Shown: one piece after another, positions 1 to 10,786 of the stretch
Layout of the letters: each line of letters begins with the position of its first letter
Numbering within the stretch: the first letter of the stretch is position 1
Assembly: GCA_002785995.1 (NCBI GenBank)
Contig: NHNV01000019.1
Span: 248,001-312,000 of the forward strand
Length of the DNA stretch: 64,000 bases
Direction of reading: 5' to 3'
DNA from: Mycosphaerelloides madeirae
Taxonomy: Eukaryota > Ascomycota > Dothideomycetes > Mycosphaerellales > Mycosphaerellaceae
Notes under the pieces: generated by a model
Database searches by the model: none
What the model was told of the DNA's origin: nothing
Seen by the model: the letters and a program-made list of their open reading frames with translations, nothing else
Made by a program: the position numbers and the translations under genes

Positions 1-86
1 CCTCATGACTCTCGCGTCGTCTCCGTCTCCTCCTCTTGTAAGCATACATCGACGACGAGCTGATCTTGCAGCTCCATTCCTCCACC

Positions 87-1035
87 ATGCGGATTCCTCA
101 AACGAAGATTCAGAAGATCAAGATCGGGATCCATGCCGTCCAAGCTCTGCTGGTCTTCGTCGCCGGGTGCTTGACGCTCGCTGTCATGACCAAGAGTGGG
201 AGCTTTGGCGGAGAGACGGGCTTCTTTTTCGCTCTGGTGTGCATCCTCCGGTCGTCGACTGTAACTGCCCGCTAACAGCTGCTCACAGTGTTTCTTCACG
301 ATACCCGCGTTGATTTACCAGACCATGGTACCCATCTGGTCGAGAGCCTGGCGCTTCAACAACGTCTTCGCCTTTTCCACCATTGACATCCTCTTCGCCG
401 TCCTCTGGTTCGCGGCCTCCATCGCGGTGGCCGTCTGGAACGCCAACGGGATAGCCAAGGGCAAATCCACCTCGACTACCGATACAACCACAAAAAGAGC
501 AGATGATACGAAGAGGGACGGAACATGTGCTTCTTTCGGATACGGCAGCGAGAGCAAGTGCGAAGTTTCAAAGGCCACAGTGGGCTTCGGCATCATCATC
601 TTCCTGTCTTTCGCAACAGCCGCGTACATCTCTCTGAAGGCGGTCATGGACTACCGAAGGACTGGTATCAAGCCGGCCGCGGCTTTCAGCAACAGGAACC
701 ATGGACAGGCGGATACGCTGGCCACAGACGACCCAAGCAAGGATGTTTGGTCCACCAATACAGACGAGTTGAACAATCACAGCGATGATCGACTACCGTA
801 CACGCAAGACGACCAGGCTGGCCTGCTTCATCGGCACTCTGAAGATGAGTTCGATGTACAGCAGCCAGCAGATGGCCTCGCGCATCCTGGACGAAGAGCG
901 AGCTGGGACGCACGGCATACCAACATACCTTCGCCGCCAGCATACGACAGCAATTTCGCGCCTTCAGCTCTGAGTCCGACCAGTCCGAACAACAGGCTTC
1001 AGTTCCCCGAGGCGAACTATAATGCTTTGCGCTGA
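87..1035 (+). CDS. MARVEL-type four-span membrane protein
   Basis: Two exons, 87-236 and 289-1035, with a 52-bp GT-AG intron that closes in frame. The ATG at 87 has a good context (CCACC before it). Four hydrophobic segments are visible: about residues 13-34 (near IGIHAVQALLVFVAG), one spanning the exon junction (GFFFALCFFTIPALIY), one near FSTIDILFAVLWFAAS and one near GFGIIIFLSFATAAY. This is the topology of fungal MARVEL-domain proteins, which sit in the plasma membrane or eisosome-like domains. The roughly 110-residue C-terminal tail is hydrophilic, Ser/Pro/Asp-rich and probably cytosolic. The loop between spans 3 and 4 contains two Cys that could pair. The family call rests on topology only; the exact role is unknown. 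Confidence 0.75.
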
Positions 1036-1253
1036 TTGGAGTTTGCGTTTGGGTCGACGGCGTTTAATGTGTAGCCTAGGTTCGGCATACCCAGAGAATG
1101 TATAGATCACGGCTGTCAAAGACCGGTTTCAATCCGACAGAATATAAACTCTCACCTGTTCTGCGCTTCCTGGAACGTTTCTTTTCTCCCCAGAACCTTG
1201 GATCGATAGAGGAGCTTAGCCAGCCAGGACAAAGCTGGGTGTCCGCAATACGT

Positions 1254-2075
1254 ATGGCCATGGAGTCATCCAACCACGAAACACAACGAGCACGCAGCCT
1301 TCCAGATACCAGTACAGAGAAAGCATTCGACCTCACAGCTCTCAAAACAGCTCTACTTCACTCAGAGCCACAACAAACCTCCCCCCTCCCCTCCCTCCCC
1401 GCCGAGCTCCGCCTCCGAGTTTACACACTCGCCCTCACCCACCCCCTCTCCCACCAAAAAGTCTCCCTCTCCGGCGGCCGCACCCGCATTCGCATAACCT
1501 GGCCCTCCTCACCCTACCACTCCCACTGCTCCAAACCCGCACCCACAACCCTAACCTCCCTCCTCCGTCTCTGCCAACTAACCCGCTCGGACCTCCTCAC
1601 CCCCTTCCTCTCAACCACGATCCTCAAATTCCCCGCCTGGAGCCCCGACTTCAAACTCCAATGTCTCTATTGGATCGAGCGCGCCAGCGAGAGTTTTGTG
1701 AGGGGATTGAGCTCGGTGTGGTTTGAGGGTGTGTATTGGCGGTTCAGTATTCGTTTTGGTTTTGGGGGTGGGGAGGGAGAGGATGAGAGGGCCACGAGGG
1801 AGGACTGTCATCAGTATGAGGAGACGGAGTGGTTTGAGGGTGGGCGGAAAGGGTTTGTGTTGAGGGTGGATTTTGTGAGGCAGATGAGGAGGCAGGCAAC
1901 GGATGCGGCGGGGGAGGTGTGGGGTTTGTTGGAGGAGTTGGTTGGGGAGGAAGGTGGGCTGGGGAAAGAGGCGATGTGGAGGGTGCTGAGGGCGAGTAGG
2001 TTGACTGTTGAGGAGCAGTTGAGGGAGATAAGTTGGAGGAATCATGGTGTTCGTACTGTCTTTCCGCGTAGATAA
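1254..2075 (+). CDS. Hypothetical protein with LPAELRLRVY (F-box/2EXR-like) motif
   Basis: Single open frame of about 273 residues from the ATG at 1254; a second in-frame ATG follows at 1260. The frame stays open upstream to about 1098, so a longer N-terminus is possible. The motif SLPAELRLRVYTLAL about 45 residues in matches the short N-terminal block of many fungal F-box-like or 2EXR proteins, which are usually uncharacterised. The rest is a mix of Trp, basic and acidic stretches with no catalytic motif I recognise. The coding strand switches from C-rich to G/T-rich near 1680, an unusual base-composition step inside one gene. The open frame and motif make it probably real; its function is unknown. 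Confidence 0.6.
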   Translation: MAMESSNHETQRARSLPDTSTEKAFDLTALKTALLHSEPQQTSPLPSLPAELRLRVYTLALTHPLSHQKVSLSGGRTRIRITWPSSPYHSHCSKPAPTTLTSLLRLCQLTRSDLLTPFLSTTILKFPAWSPDFKLQCLYWIERASESFVRGLSSVWFEGVYWRFSIRFGFGGGEGEDERATREDCHQYEETEWFEGGRKGFVLRVDFVRQMRRQATDAAGEVWGLLEELVGEEGGLGKEAMWRVLRASRLTVEEQLREISWRNHGVRTVFPRR

Positions 2076-2195
2076 AGATTAATGCGGAATATCATCGACT
2101 ACGTAGAGGAAGAAGAGCGAAGCATGTTTCTGAGTCTACTGGCACATCGGTATTCTGTTGTCATACCTGCTTGCATCTGCGTCATACGTATTCGC

Positions 2196-3640
2196 TGAGA
2201 CCTACACTGACCTCATATTGAACTCTGCACCGCGATCAGAGAAATCCGATCCATCCATCATCATCTCGCTCCCCACATCCATATCGAAAGGCCAGTTAGC
2301 AGACCTCGAATCCCCATCCCCAAGCCACCCCTCACTCTCCCTCAATACCCTTCGACTCATTTGATCCCTTCTAATCGTCTCCAACGCCGCCTGTCCATCC
2401 GCACCCTCTCCCCTCTCCCCACAAACACTCATCCACAGACTCGCTCATGTTCCTCCGCGCGGTATACCACGCCTCCACCTCTCCCCTGTCCTCCTCCGTA
2501 CACACTCGTTTGTTGCATTCCGAATAGCCCGGTCGCTCGTTTTCGAATGGAGATCCTCCTTCCCGCCGCTCGCGTACGACCTCAGGTTTGATCGATGGTC
2601 TAGGTTTGTTGAGCCATAGTGGTTCGTGGAAGCGTTGCCGGGCGTATTTGAAGCCTGCGCGAGTATGGCGGCCCTGGTTGAAGAGCGCTGTTTGGTGTCG
2701 ACGTTCTATCGGCTTCGCTGGCGCTGGGGACTGCGCTGCCTTCTGTACCTTTGCCCTCCATTGAGAATTCTAAGCATGTGAGGATCACGCAACGCATGTA
2801 TCATCTTCCTCACCGCGAAAGACCATGGTGTTCTTGTTGCTGCTCCAAACTCCTCAACCTCTTCTCCAACATCTCCGCTCTATCGACCACTTGTGCCATC
2901 GAAATCTCAATCATAGCAATCGTCTCAACAGCCTTCCTCACAATTCGATGCTCCCTAACTCCCTCATCAGCAAATGAAAAGCACCCCCAACCCAATCAAT
3001 ATCTGAACAACCTACGCTGTCTGTTTCACCCTCTGACAACAAGGCGCCATAGGCAGCGCCTTTCCAGTGAGAGTATCATAAGGCCCATCCGATGTGCTTC
3101 GGGGTTCTTCTGCCCGTCTCGTAGACTCCAGCCACTTGGAGACAATTCCGTCAACTATCGATTCGTTGAGTTTTGAGGCGTGGCGTGGGGGAGGCTCGGG
3201 TTTGCCGTCCGCGAGGGAGCGTGTCTATTTGAGTTTCGATGTTAGGTATATGAATGTGTTGTAGAGATCGGAAGGCTGTGGCTCACTGGTGTGGTTGAGC
3301 GACGAGATACCGCTGTCCCTGGCCGTGCAGGTGTCAATGATCTGGTGTCCATCGATCTCGTTGCGAGGCTTGCACGTCTCGTCTTCATCTCGGGGTATGG
3401 GAGGAGTGCCACATCAGGGATGATGATACGGCGGAGACGGGATTGTGCGCTGAAGTTGAGCTCTCCGAGCTTGCGCATGAAAGCTCCATTCTATCTGATG
3501 ACCCTTTGATTGAAGACTCAACGACGGTACGGCAGATGCGGTCAGCTTCTTTACAAGATCCTCCCGTAAAATCTCATGTGATTCTCGCCAATGGGGAAGC
3601 ATGGCGTTATTACCAATAATGAGTTGGTTCGGAGGATGCA
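2196..3640 (-). pseudogene. Decayed minus-strand gene, family unknown
   Basis: Several protein-like minus-strand stretches follow one another but change frame. From the 5' side they run around 3640-3480 (IIGNNAMLPHWRESHEIL...), around 3478-3242 (MRKLGELNFSAQSRL...), around 2995-2810 (helix-like KAVETIAMIEISMAQVVD followed by a Glu/Gln-rich coil) and around 2690-2200 (ending near GAEFNMRSV). A one-base shift near 3480 joins the first two, and another near 2425 joins two halves of the last block. In-frame stops lie between the others. This pattern fits a gene that has taken several indels and nonsense changes. Sequencing or assembly error, or unrecognised introns, are alternatives. The family was not recognised. 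Confidence 0.4.
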
Positions 3641-4223
3641 CCCAAGATGTAGAGGATCCTCACGCTGGCGTAGAAAGGAGCGTATTCCTCCAAAACTTGG
3701 CTGCGATATATTAATGTTCATATGGATAGCTGCAGTAGTCTTGCTCGTGAGTGGTTGGGCAGTATGTCGTGCATATGTGTCCTGATATCGGATGATCGGA
3801 ACCAGACGCTACGGGCTATGAGTACATGGCGTGCAGGTATGAGAAATCTCAGCCTTGGGCAGTAGTGGTTCAGGTGTGGTTGCGCGTGATGAATGGATGC
3901 GCGATGGAAGGCGGTATGTATCCCCATGTTAAACCCCCCCCGCCCTTGAAGATTGAAGCCGCAAAATGTGGGTTCCGGGGCTCCAGACTTGGGCAGCAAC
4001 GTTCTTGTCGGTTCCTTTCAGCCGGTAACAGGACCATGGTAGCGGCGGCAACCAGCAACGACCAGGATGATGAGGCAATGGGCCGCGATCCAGGCTCGCA
4101 GCGAAAACATGCGTTAGTTCATATGAAGTAGTCAAGTGTACATGGAACGCGACGTGATACCACGAGCATTATCTCACATCGATCTAGACGTGTCATTTTG
4201 TCGTTGAAGTCCTCGTCCTCTCA
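3641..4223. other. No supported gene
   Basis: Open frames on both strands are short and compositionally random. A run of nine C's lies near 3941. I see no splice-consistent coding model, tRNA or repeat here. Confidence 0.4.
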
Positions 4224-4629
4224 TCACTTCAGGTCGAGACCTCGCTTAGGCCACTTCTTCCTCCAGATTCCCACGGCCGGTACGTGGCGTCCATAGTTGA
4301 AAGCCAAATAGATGGCGAGTCCCGAAGCTAGACCCCAAAGCAGAGGGCCCGGGCCAAATGTGAGCGTCGCTTGTCGCGAACGGCTGCGAACGCCCCCGAA
4401 GATCGAACGATCGGGTTGTGATTGTTTCTTGCGGGCCAGACTGGCTGTGCGGCTTTCATAAGCCGAGAAGGCGCTGGCAGCCTGAAGAACACAACGGCCG
4501 ATAGTTTGGTTCGCGAAAAGGTAGAGGAGGGTTGATTGCTGGTAAACACGAGCCGTCGCGACCAGAGCGTAAAAAGGGTGGTGCCCGCTCCTTGTCCCAA
4601 ACGCGGCTCACACGTTGTTTGTTTGACAT
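4224..4629 (-). CDS. Small single-span membrane protein
   Basis: Proposed exons are 4612-4629 (start MSNKQR) and 4224-4481, with an intron whose acceptor is TTCTTCAG and whose donor is GTGAGC, in phase 0. The product is about 91 residues. The 5' half is basic and Ser-rich. A hydrophobic segment follows (GPLLWGLASGLAIYLAF), then a short basic tail ending WRKKWPKRGLDLK before TGA. A single span with a positively charged C-terminus suggests a mitochondrial or ER membrane microprotein, but the family is not recognised. The second exon is convincing. The first is weaker, because the start lies only 22 bp from the opposite gene's ATG. Confidence 0.45.
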
Positions 4630-4651
4630 TTGGTTCTGACCATCCGATGAA

Positions 4652-5380
4652 ATGGCTGAGTTTAAGACCCCGCGATGGCTGCAACGTCTGGAATCGCGAT
4701 ACAATATGATGGAAGACGGCAACATCAAGACGGAAATCTCACACTCGGAGCCGCCGCTGAGTCCTGGTCCAATGAGCGCTGGGTCATCGACGCATTTTAG
4801 CATTACCAATTCGGGAGCATCGTCCAATCTGGATGAAAATGGACGTGCGAGCGAAGAAACGACAGCTTCGACAACGGACGCAACATCGCCCAGGGCAGAC
4901 AAATTCTTGCTTAGCGTCTCTCCTCCATCAGCATCCGAAGAGGCAGAGGAGCGACAGATAGAGTCGCAAACCGTCGATGCTCAAGAAGAAAGCTTGAGGT
5001 CTCGCGGAATGGGAAAGGCAGAGAAGTCACGCCGGACGCACCATAGGCGGGAGTCCAGTGCTGTATCTGCTCTTCCGCCGATGCCTGGCAGTGCCAACAT
5101 ATCAAAGACATTCCTATCGTGGCAGAAGGAAGTGCGGCAAAGCTTTATCGAGTCGGATCGAATTTCAGAAGTCGTCTCAAAGGGTCCTGTCCGTCGTGAT
5201 CTGGCAAGTGGTGCTCGCAAACCGCAGGTGGATCCACAGGAAGCGGCAATACCGACATCAATAGATCCTCCTCGTCCAGAGTCGCCCACGGCGGGCGGGT
5301 ACGAGACGCCTAATCATTCCATGCGGGCTGTGGACGGAGAATTGTGTGCTTCAAGCTTCCAACTGGAGCTTTGGATGTGA
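4652..5380 (+). CDS. Hypothetical Ser/Glu-rich protein
   Basis: Uninterrupted frame of 242 residues from MAEFKTPRWLQRL. It is low in complexity: Ser, Thr, Glu and Pro dominate the first 100 residues. A basic patch follows (EKSRRTHHRRESS), then a more ordered helix-like stretch near ISKTFLSWQKEVRQSF. No transmembrane segment or enzymatic motif is visible, so it is probably a disordered nuclear or cytosolic protein. It converges on the zinc-cluster gene downstream, with stops only about 50 bp apart, and starts head-to-head with the small membrane protein. A 3' intron that would change the last residues cannot be excluded. Confidence 0.5.
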   Translation: MAEFKTPRWLQRLESRYNMMEDGNIKTEISHSEPPLSPGPMSAGSSTHFSITNSGASSNLDENGRASEETTASTTDATSPRADKFLLSVSPPSASEEAEERQIESQTVDAQEESLRSRGMGKAEKSRRTHHRRESSAVSALPPMPGSANISKTFLSWQKEVRQSFIESDRISEVVSKGPVRRDLASGARKPQVDPQEAAIPTSIDPPRPESPTAGGYETPNHSMRAVDGELCASSFQLELWM

Positions 5381-5433
5381 GACTACCCTTCATCATGGTC
5401 AGAACCTGGCTGACGTATTGGACAGCGACGATC

Positions 5434-6673
5434 TCAGAAGTTGATCATGGGGGGTGTCTTGGTCGAGTCCATCACACTTTCAGGTGTCGGCACTTGGCTC
5501 ACGGGCTCCAACACCTTTGTTCGAGGCCAGACGAGTAGAGGATGCCAACTTGCATCCACCTCCAGAAATATTGCGTCTGTCAACCTTCTGCCGAGCCCGT
5601 CCAGCATCCAGGGTCCGCGAGCATATGTGTGGAGTGCGACTCCATAATATGCGAGGATGACCAGGGCCAGTGGATCGCGACGCCTGACGAGGGCCAAAAA
5701 GTCGCCTTCAGACATCACCGGCCAGCTGATAAGGATACTGATTTGGCGCTTTCCGGGCTTGGAGGCGAGCACTGCCGACAGCGCAGCGATGCCTTTAAGA
5801 TAGGCGTTCCGTCGCAATCTGATGTCCTCGCCGGGAGAGTTGGTCCCGTCTTCGCTCACAGCCTTTTGAAACAAAGCTTCCAGAGCACGTTTTGCGTCTT
5901 CCCTGAGATCGGTGAAGTCGTCCGGATCGCGGGATTCTAGCTCCCTCAAGATTACGCTGAAATCGCTCTGTCTGAGCCAGTCTTTTGCTTGGGTTGCTAT
6001 AGCCGTGGATCCCACTAGGCAGTCGCAGGTGTCGATAAATTGGGAGATCATGGAATGCGGGCCTTGGTTGTCCTGGTGGAGAAGTGCAAAGCAAATCACA
6101 CCCAACACCAAGCTGAAGGCGAAGAGTGCGTCGCAGTTGTGCTCGTTGATGTTCTGCAGAAGCGGGATATACAGGGTTAAGGCGTGCTGCTGGTGATAGC
6201 GCGCCACATGCATCAGGGTTTCCTTCTGCGATTCTTCCGGCTCATCATGTCTCCGGTGCAGTGCGGTGACGGCGAGCAAGCCGTGAAGGAGGAAGCGATA
6301 CTGAAAGGCCATGCGTGGGACATATACCTGCCAGATTGGAAGAAGCTCGGGGTCTTCATTGCACATGATCCTGTAGCTTATAGCGGTATATTGATGAAGA
6401 AGCTCCAAATCTCGCAGTGGAAAGACTTGGTCCTGGGTTTCGGCATTTCCAGGAGTGAGAGCATTCGGGATGGTCAGGAGTTGGCTGCCGTACATGAGCA
6501 ATGATATCTTTGAGAAGAGGATAGTTTTGAGTGACTCACTTAGGATAGCTGCACGTCCTGCTGCCACGGGTGCAATTCTGGCAGATGGGCTTCTCTTCAT
6601 CGCAGCGGACCTTACGGGCCTTGCAGGTATTGCAGCCGTGGCGAGTCTTGGTGTGATATCGTCGGGACGGCAT
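5434..6673 (-). CDS. Zn2Cys6 fungal transcription factor
   Basis: Exons 6540-6673 and 5434-6484; the 55-bp intron (donor GTGAGT, acceptor CGGCAG) joins in frame, giving 394 residues. The N-terminus MPSRRYHTKTRHGCNTC opens directly into a zinc cluster with C-x2-C-x6-C-x6-C-x2-C-x6-C spacing, complete within exon 1. The remainder is helical and resembles the regulatory region of UPC2/fungal_trans_2-type regulators: a conserved-looking block near PLRDLELLHQYTAISY, then FLLHGLLAVTALHR. It should bind DNA in the nucleus; the target genes are unknown. The frame is also open upstream to 6835, so a longer start at MRLPPNSN is possible. I chose 6673 because this family often begins a few residues before the first Cys. 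Confidence 0.85.
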
Positions 6674-8448
6674 CTTGACACGGTATTCCTCAGCTGAGCC
6701 GCTGCTGACTGATGGCCGCGCAAGGAGGAGCATGTAGCGTCTAGCGTCTCTCATCAAGGATGGCGATCCAGGGAGTCGATATGGATAAGGCGAGGGTCCA
6801 TGCTGCAGAATATTGGAGTTCGGAGGCAGGCGCACGTGGGAGAAGCATCAGCAGCAGCGGATGACGAGGATATAGCTGCTTTTTCGCTGGAGGATTGGTG
6901 TTTGCACTGTGTTCTTCTAGTGAGGCTGGGCTGCTGGCGCCGGTTGCATCCTTCTGCCACTTCCGAGAGCGCTAGTGCTTTCTGCCTCACACCTTCCCTG
7001 TCTCTTTCTTCTCCTTTCCGTTCCCGGGATCACCAGCCATCAGCCCTCTGCTTATGAACGGGAGCCTCCTCTGCAGCACAATGTGGCCTGTCATTTTGTG
7101 CACCCACATCGTTGTTCTACACGTATACCGGCGGTCAGAGTTGTCCCTACCTTGATGTCTTCCTCCCGACAATCCGAGTCCTAGCGCCGATCGATCCAAT
7201 CCTCCAGCCTGCCGAAGAGAGCATTTCGGAGCGCAGAGTTTGTTGAAACATGGCCGAAGAATAGGGTACACGCTTCCGAGGTCTAGATATCATCTCCAGG
7301 ACCATCAATTTGAGAGACAAAGAGAGCCGGAATGAGTGCGTATAGCCTCTGAGCGGCACAGGAAATCGAGGGTATAGGACCACAGCATGCTCACGCACAC
7401 GAGTTCCGCCAAGGGCGACTGCTGGGGTGTCACAGCGCAGAGCTGTCATCCATGGAGGACGGCCTGCTGGCCTGCTTGTGGATCGCGAAAGATCAAGCCC
7501 CACCGGTCTGGAGATGGATGGCATGTTAGCAAGTGTACCAGACTACCACATGGACAGCCCGTAGCCTCCGATCTGAGTATCTCCATGCTGCGCGAGGGTA
7601 GTATGGAGTACCCGGAGTGCCATCTCGCCATGAGCTGCCGTCCCCGAGCTGGACTTGTCCCATCGAATCTGCGACTTTGGCACTCCTTCGTACAGGGCTC
7701 TTCGTATGCGCCTGGTCTTAAAGAGGCCTCCAGCAAGTTGATACGCGCTCGATGTCGCGCTGCGGACGGTTCACATGCTTTTCTGCCAAGATGCAATCAC
7801 TATGTATGAGCTGAAGGCGAACGCGTGGCTAACAAAGCAGTGACTCACGTTGTCGGTGATCGCGTAGAGTTGTGCAGGGCTTACGTTCATTCACTTCGTA
7901 AGCTTTAACGGCTCAGGACTCACATCACATGCTTCTTCTCCCGGCGCGCAATCTTCGGTGTGCCAAGGCTGAAACGTGTGCAACTTGCCGGCGGCAATTA
8001 AACCACATCTGGCTTCTTACTCTGCTTCCTTCTTCGAGACTGTTACAATATACTACTGTGCATCGACGCCCAATGTTGCCTTCACAGTCTCACTTCAAGG
8101 ATGAGCGCTATTGTACACATTGGTGCGCTGTGCAACCAAGTAGGGAAGATGCGTGCTTCGCTTCGTACCTGGCTGCATCTCTGTTGCCGCAACATCACCG
8201 ACGGCTCGTCTTGGCCATCGCCCTTGACCGCGATAAGTATGTGAGACTAAGTTGAAACAGGCAGCTAGCTCTCCTCTCGCCTCCTACCATCTCTTGCGCC
8301 AAAATGGCGGCAGCGGTGCTGTTTCTGCCGCCGTGATGGCCTGACCCGGCCTATTTCTACTATTTGTTTGTGTTTGCCGCATCAAAGGCATTGACAGCAT
8401 TCCACACATTCTGCAGCACATATACTTCATCGCGCCGGACTCGCCAAG
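6674..8448. other. Long intergenic stretch, no supported gene
   Basis: About 1.8 kb between the zinc-cluster gene and the esterase-like gene, which diverge from it. Minus-strand frames at about 7147-7524 and 7446-7796 are open, but they show no domain, no signal and no clear splice joining. The last few hundred bases should include the esterase promoter. Confidence 0.4.
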
Positions 8449-10548
8449 ATGTATACCTCGACTACCTGGATCTGCAGGCTGCTTGCAGTATTATCAATAA
8501 TGGTTTACACCATGCCCTCGGCATCTGCAAATTCTCTCCAAGACTCGCCTGGTCTCAACGTACAAATTTCGTTCGCAGATGGAATACTCAATAGCAGTAC
8601 GGATGGCCGAGTTCTGGTTATGTTCGCGCCGGCCGGCGTGAATCCCCTCGACGACACTGACGTCGTGACTTCACCGAACAAGTTCTTCGGCAAGAATGCA
8701 TACAATCTATCTCCTGGGAATACTTTTACGCTTTCAGGTGGAAGCATGCATCATACTAGCACCGGTGTCTGGGGATATCCAAATGTCAGCTTGAACGATA
8801 TCGAACCTGGCCAGTATCGTGTACAAGCATTCCTAACGCCATACAAGACTGTGACTCGCAGCGATGGATCCCAAGTCAAAGTCCATTTTCCATGTGGAGA
8901 TGGAGCGCCACCAGTGGAGGGAGTTGGCAGTCTACTCACGACCGCAGCAGACGTTGAGATCACAGGCGGACGTCAGACAATTCAGCTCACTTTCTCCTAT
9001 ATCGCGAAACCAGACGCCCTAGAAGGCACGGAGATTGGAGGATGCTCGCAGGGTAACTACGCAGACACCGAGCTGCTTAAGTATGTCAAGATTCGCAGCG
9101 AGAAGCTATCTCAATTCTGGAATAGAGATATGTACGTTGGAGCTGTTGTCCGTCTACCCCATGGCTACGGTGCGAGCGACAAGTCGACAAGATATCCTGT
9201 CGTGTATCACCAAAACCATTGGACTGACGACGAAGGGCCATATGACGACGATGACTTTGACGATATTTGGGAGAGTGGGGTGATCCCTGGCAGCAGTGGA
9301 ACGGCCGACCGCAAGACACCCAGGTTGATCATGATCTCCTTCCGGCATGAAAACCCTTTCTACGACGATTCTTATGCCGTGAATACAGCAAATCTTGGGC
9401 CTTGGGGAGACGCCATCAACGACGAGTTGATTCCTTACCTTGACTCGATGTTCAACACGATTGCCCAGCCCTATGCCAGGATACAGGATGGCGGCTCAAC
9501 CGGTGGGTGGGAGTCCGCGGCAAGCCTCGTCTTCAGACCAGATCTCTTCGGCGCTTGCTTCTCATCATACCCGGACTCTCTGGACTTCCACAAACACCAA
9601 GCCATTCCCCTCTACACTTCGAAAAATGCCTATGTAGAAGAGAACGGCGATATGATCACTTCCATCCGCGAGAAGATCGATGGTATCGACACAAACGTTA
9701 CCTCTGTCGCTCAAGAAAACCACTGGGAGCTGACCTACGGCACCTCCTCCCGCTCCTCTCTGCAATGGGACATCTGGTTCGCGGTCTTCGGAGCGCAAGG
9801 CTACAACAGCTACCCACTTGAAGCCTGGGATAAAGTGACAGGCGAAATCTACCCTGAAGCCGTAGAGCTCTGGAAATCGATGGATCTTTCGAATTGGATC
9901 ACGTCCAACTGGAACAATGACCTCAATCTCGGCGAAGTCTTGCGGAAGAGGATGTTCATCTACGTTGGATCCTGGGATAACTATTTCCTCAACGAAGGCG
10001 TCGAGGCTTTTCAGAAGAATGTCGAGTTGAAGAGTGGACCTGGATGGGCTAATGTTTCGATTATTGAGGAGGCGGAGCATGGGGGCGTTTATGAGGGAAG
10101 GGATATCTGGGAGTATCTTGAGTTGCTTGTGGGATGGATGAACGATCATGCGCCTGACGGGGCGACGCCTTTGACGCAGAAGCAAACTCCGGCTTCTTCT
10201 CGCGGGAATATATGGGAGGATGTTTTGGCGCATGGGGGACGACAGGCTGCGATTGATCGTCAGGCTCCGCCGACACTGTCGGAGTATGTGTTTGATTCTT
10301 CGGTGGAGGGCACTGTTGGACGCTGGGATCCGGGAGTTTCGCTACAAGCGCAGTGGTCTATTGATGAGAGGCCTGTTGGCGAATCGTTCAGTGTCAAGCA
10401 AGGCGAGACAGTGACGTTTGATTCGCCGCAGGGCGGATGGGGTTGGAATTGGAGAAATGGTTGTTCTCTGCAGCTCCGTGTGACGGGGCGGAAGAGGAAC
10501 TATCAGACTGAGACGCGGGAGAGTAATATTGTCGAGTTGAAGAGGTAA
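8449..10548 (+). CDS. Secreted alpha/beta-hydrolase (esterase-like)
   Basis: Single exon, 699 residues. The first about 27 residues form a signal peptide (hydrophobic ICRLLAVLSIMVYTM, cleavage near SASA). An N-terminal beta-rich region of about 200 residues is followed by an esterase-D-like hydrolase fold. The nucleophile elbow is GGSTGGW (G-x-S-x-G) near residue 352. A candidate acid lies in GSWDNYF and a candidate His in EAEHGGVYEGRDIWEYL near the end of the domain. The C-terminal about 120 residues are another beta-like region. The organisation fits secreted fungal esterase-like proteins often annotated only as hypothetical. It probably hydrolyses an ester outside the cell; the substrate is unknown. 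The ATG at 8449 is chosen because it gives the signal peptide. Confidence 0.8.
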   Translation: MYTSTTWICRLLAVLSIMVYTMPSASANSLQDSPGLNVQISFADGILNSSTDGRVLVMFAPAGVNPLDDTDVVTSPNKFFGKNAYNLSPGNTFTLSGGSMHHTSTGVWGYPNVSLNDIEPGQYRVQAFLTPYKTVTRSDGSQVKVHFPCGDGAPPVEGVGSLLTTAADVEITGGRQTIQLTFSYIAKPDALEGTEIGGCSQGNYADTELLKYVKIRSEKLSQFWNRDMYVGAVVRLPHGYGASDKSTRYPVVYHQNHWTDDEGPYDDDDFDDIWESGVIPGSSGTADRKTPRLIMISFRHENPFYDDSYAVNTANLGPWGDAINDELIPYLDSMFNTIAQPYARIQDGGSTGGWESAASLVFRPDLFGACFSSYPDSLDFHKHQAIPLYTSKNAYVEENGDMITSIREKIDGIDTNVTSVAQENHWELTYGTSSRSSLQWDIWFAVFGAQGYNSYPLEAWDKVTGEIYPEAVELWKSMDLSNWITSNWNNDLNLGEVLRKRMFIYVGSWDNYFLNEGVEAFQKNVELKSGPGWANVSIIEEAEHGGVYEGRDIWEYLELLVGWMNDHAPDGATPLTQKQTPASSRGNIWEDVLAHGGRQAAIDRQAPPTLSEYVFDSSVEGTVGRWDPGVSLQAQWSIDERPVGESFSVKQGETVTFDSPQGGWGWNWRNGCSLQLRVTGRKRNYQTETRESNIVELKR

Positions 10549-10786
10549 TGGTTTGTATTCATTGCTCCCGCGAGTATTTTATGCATGTCTCCTTAAGGAC
10601 ATTGGCTTTGATGGTTGAGGTGAGGCACAGTTGACTTTCTTTTGCAACATGGAACCATGGTCTTGAAGACACTTTGGCATCCTTGTCAATGGGGAGCCGA
10701 AGGTGTGTCAACATCGCTTCAACAGCTGGCATCAACTTCCTCGCAGTATCTCTTCCATTCGACCAGAACCTAAGAACACGGATGAC

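Noticed and set aside
1611..2045. Pro/Leu-rich minus-strand frame
   Set aside because: Shadow of the G/T-biased part of the plus-strand gene; no signal or domain.
7147..7796. Two overlapping minus-strand frames
   Set aside because: No motif, no consistent splice joining, Arg/Pro-rich random composition.
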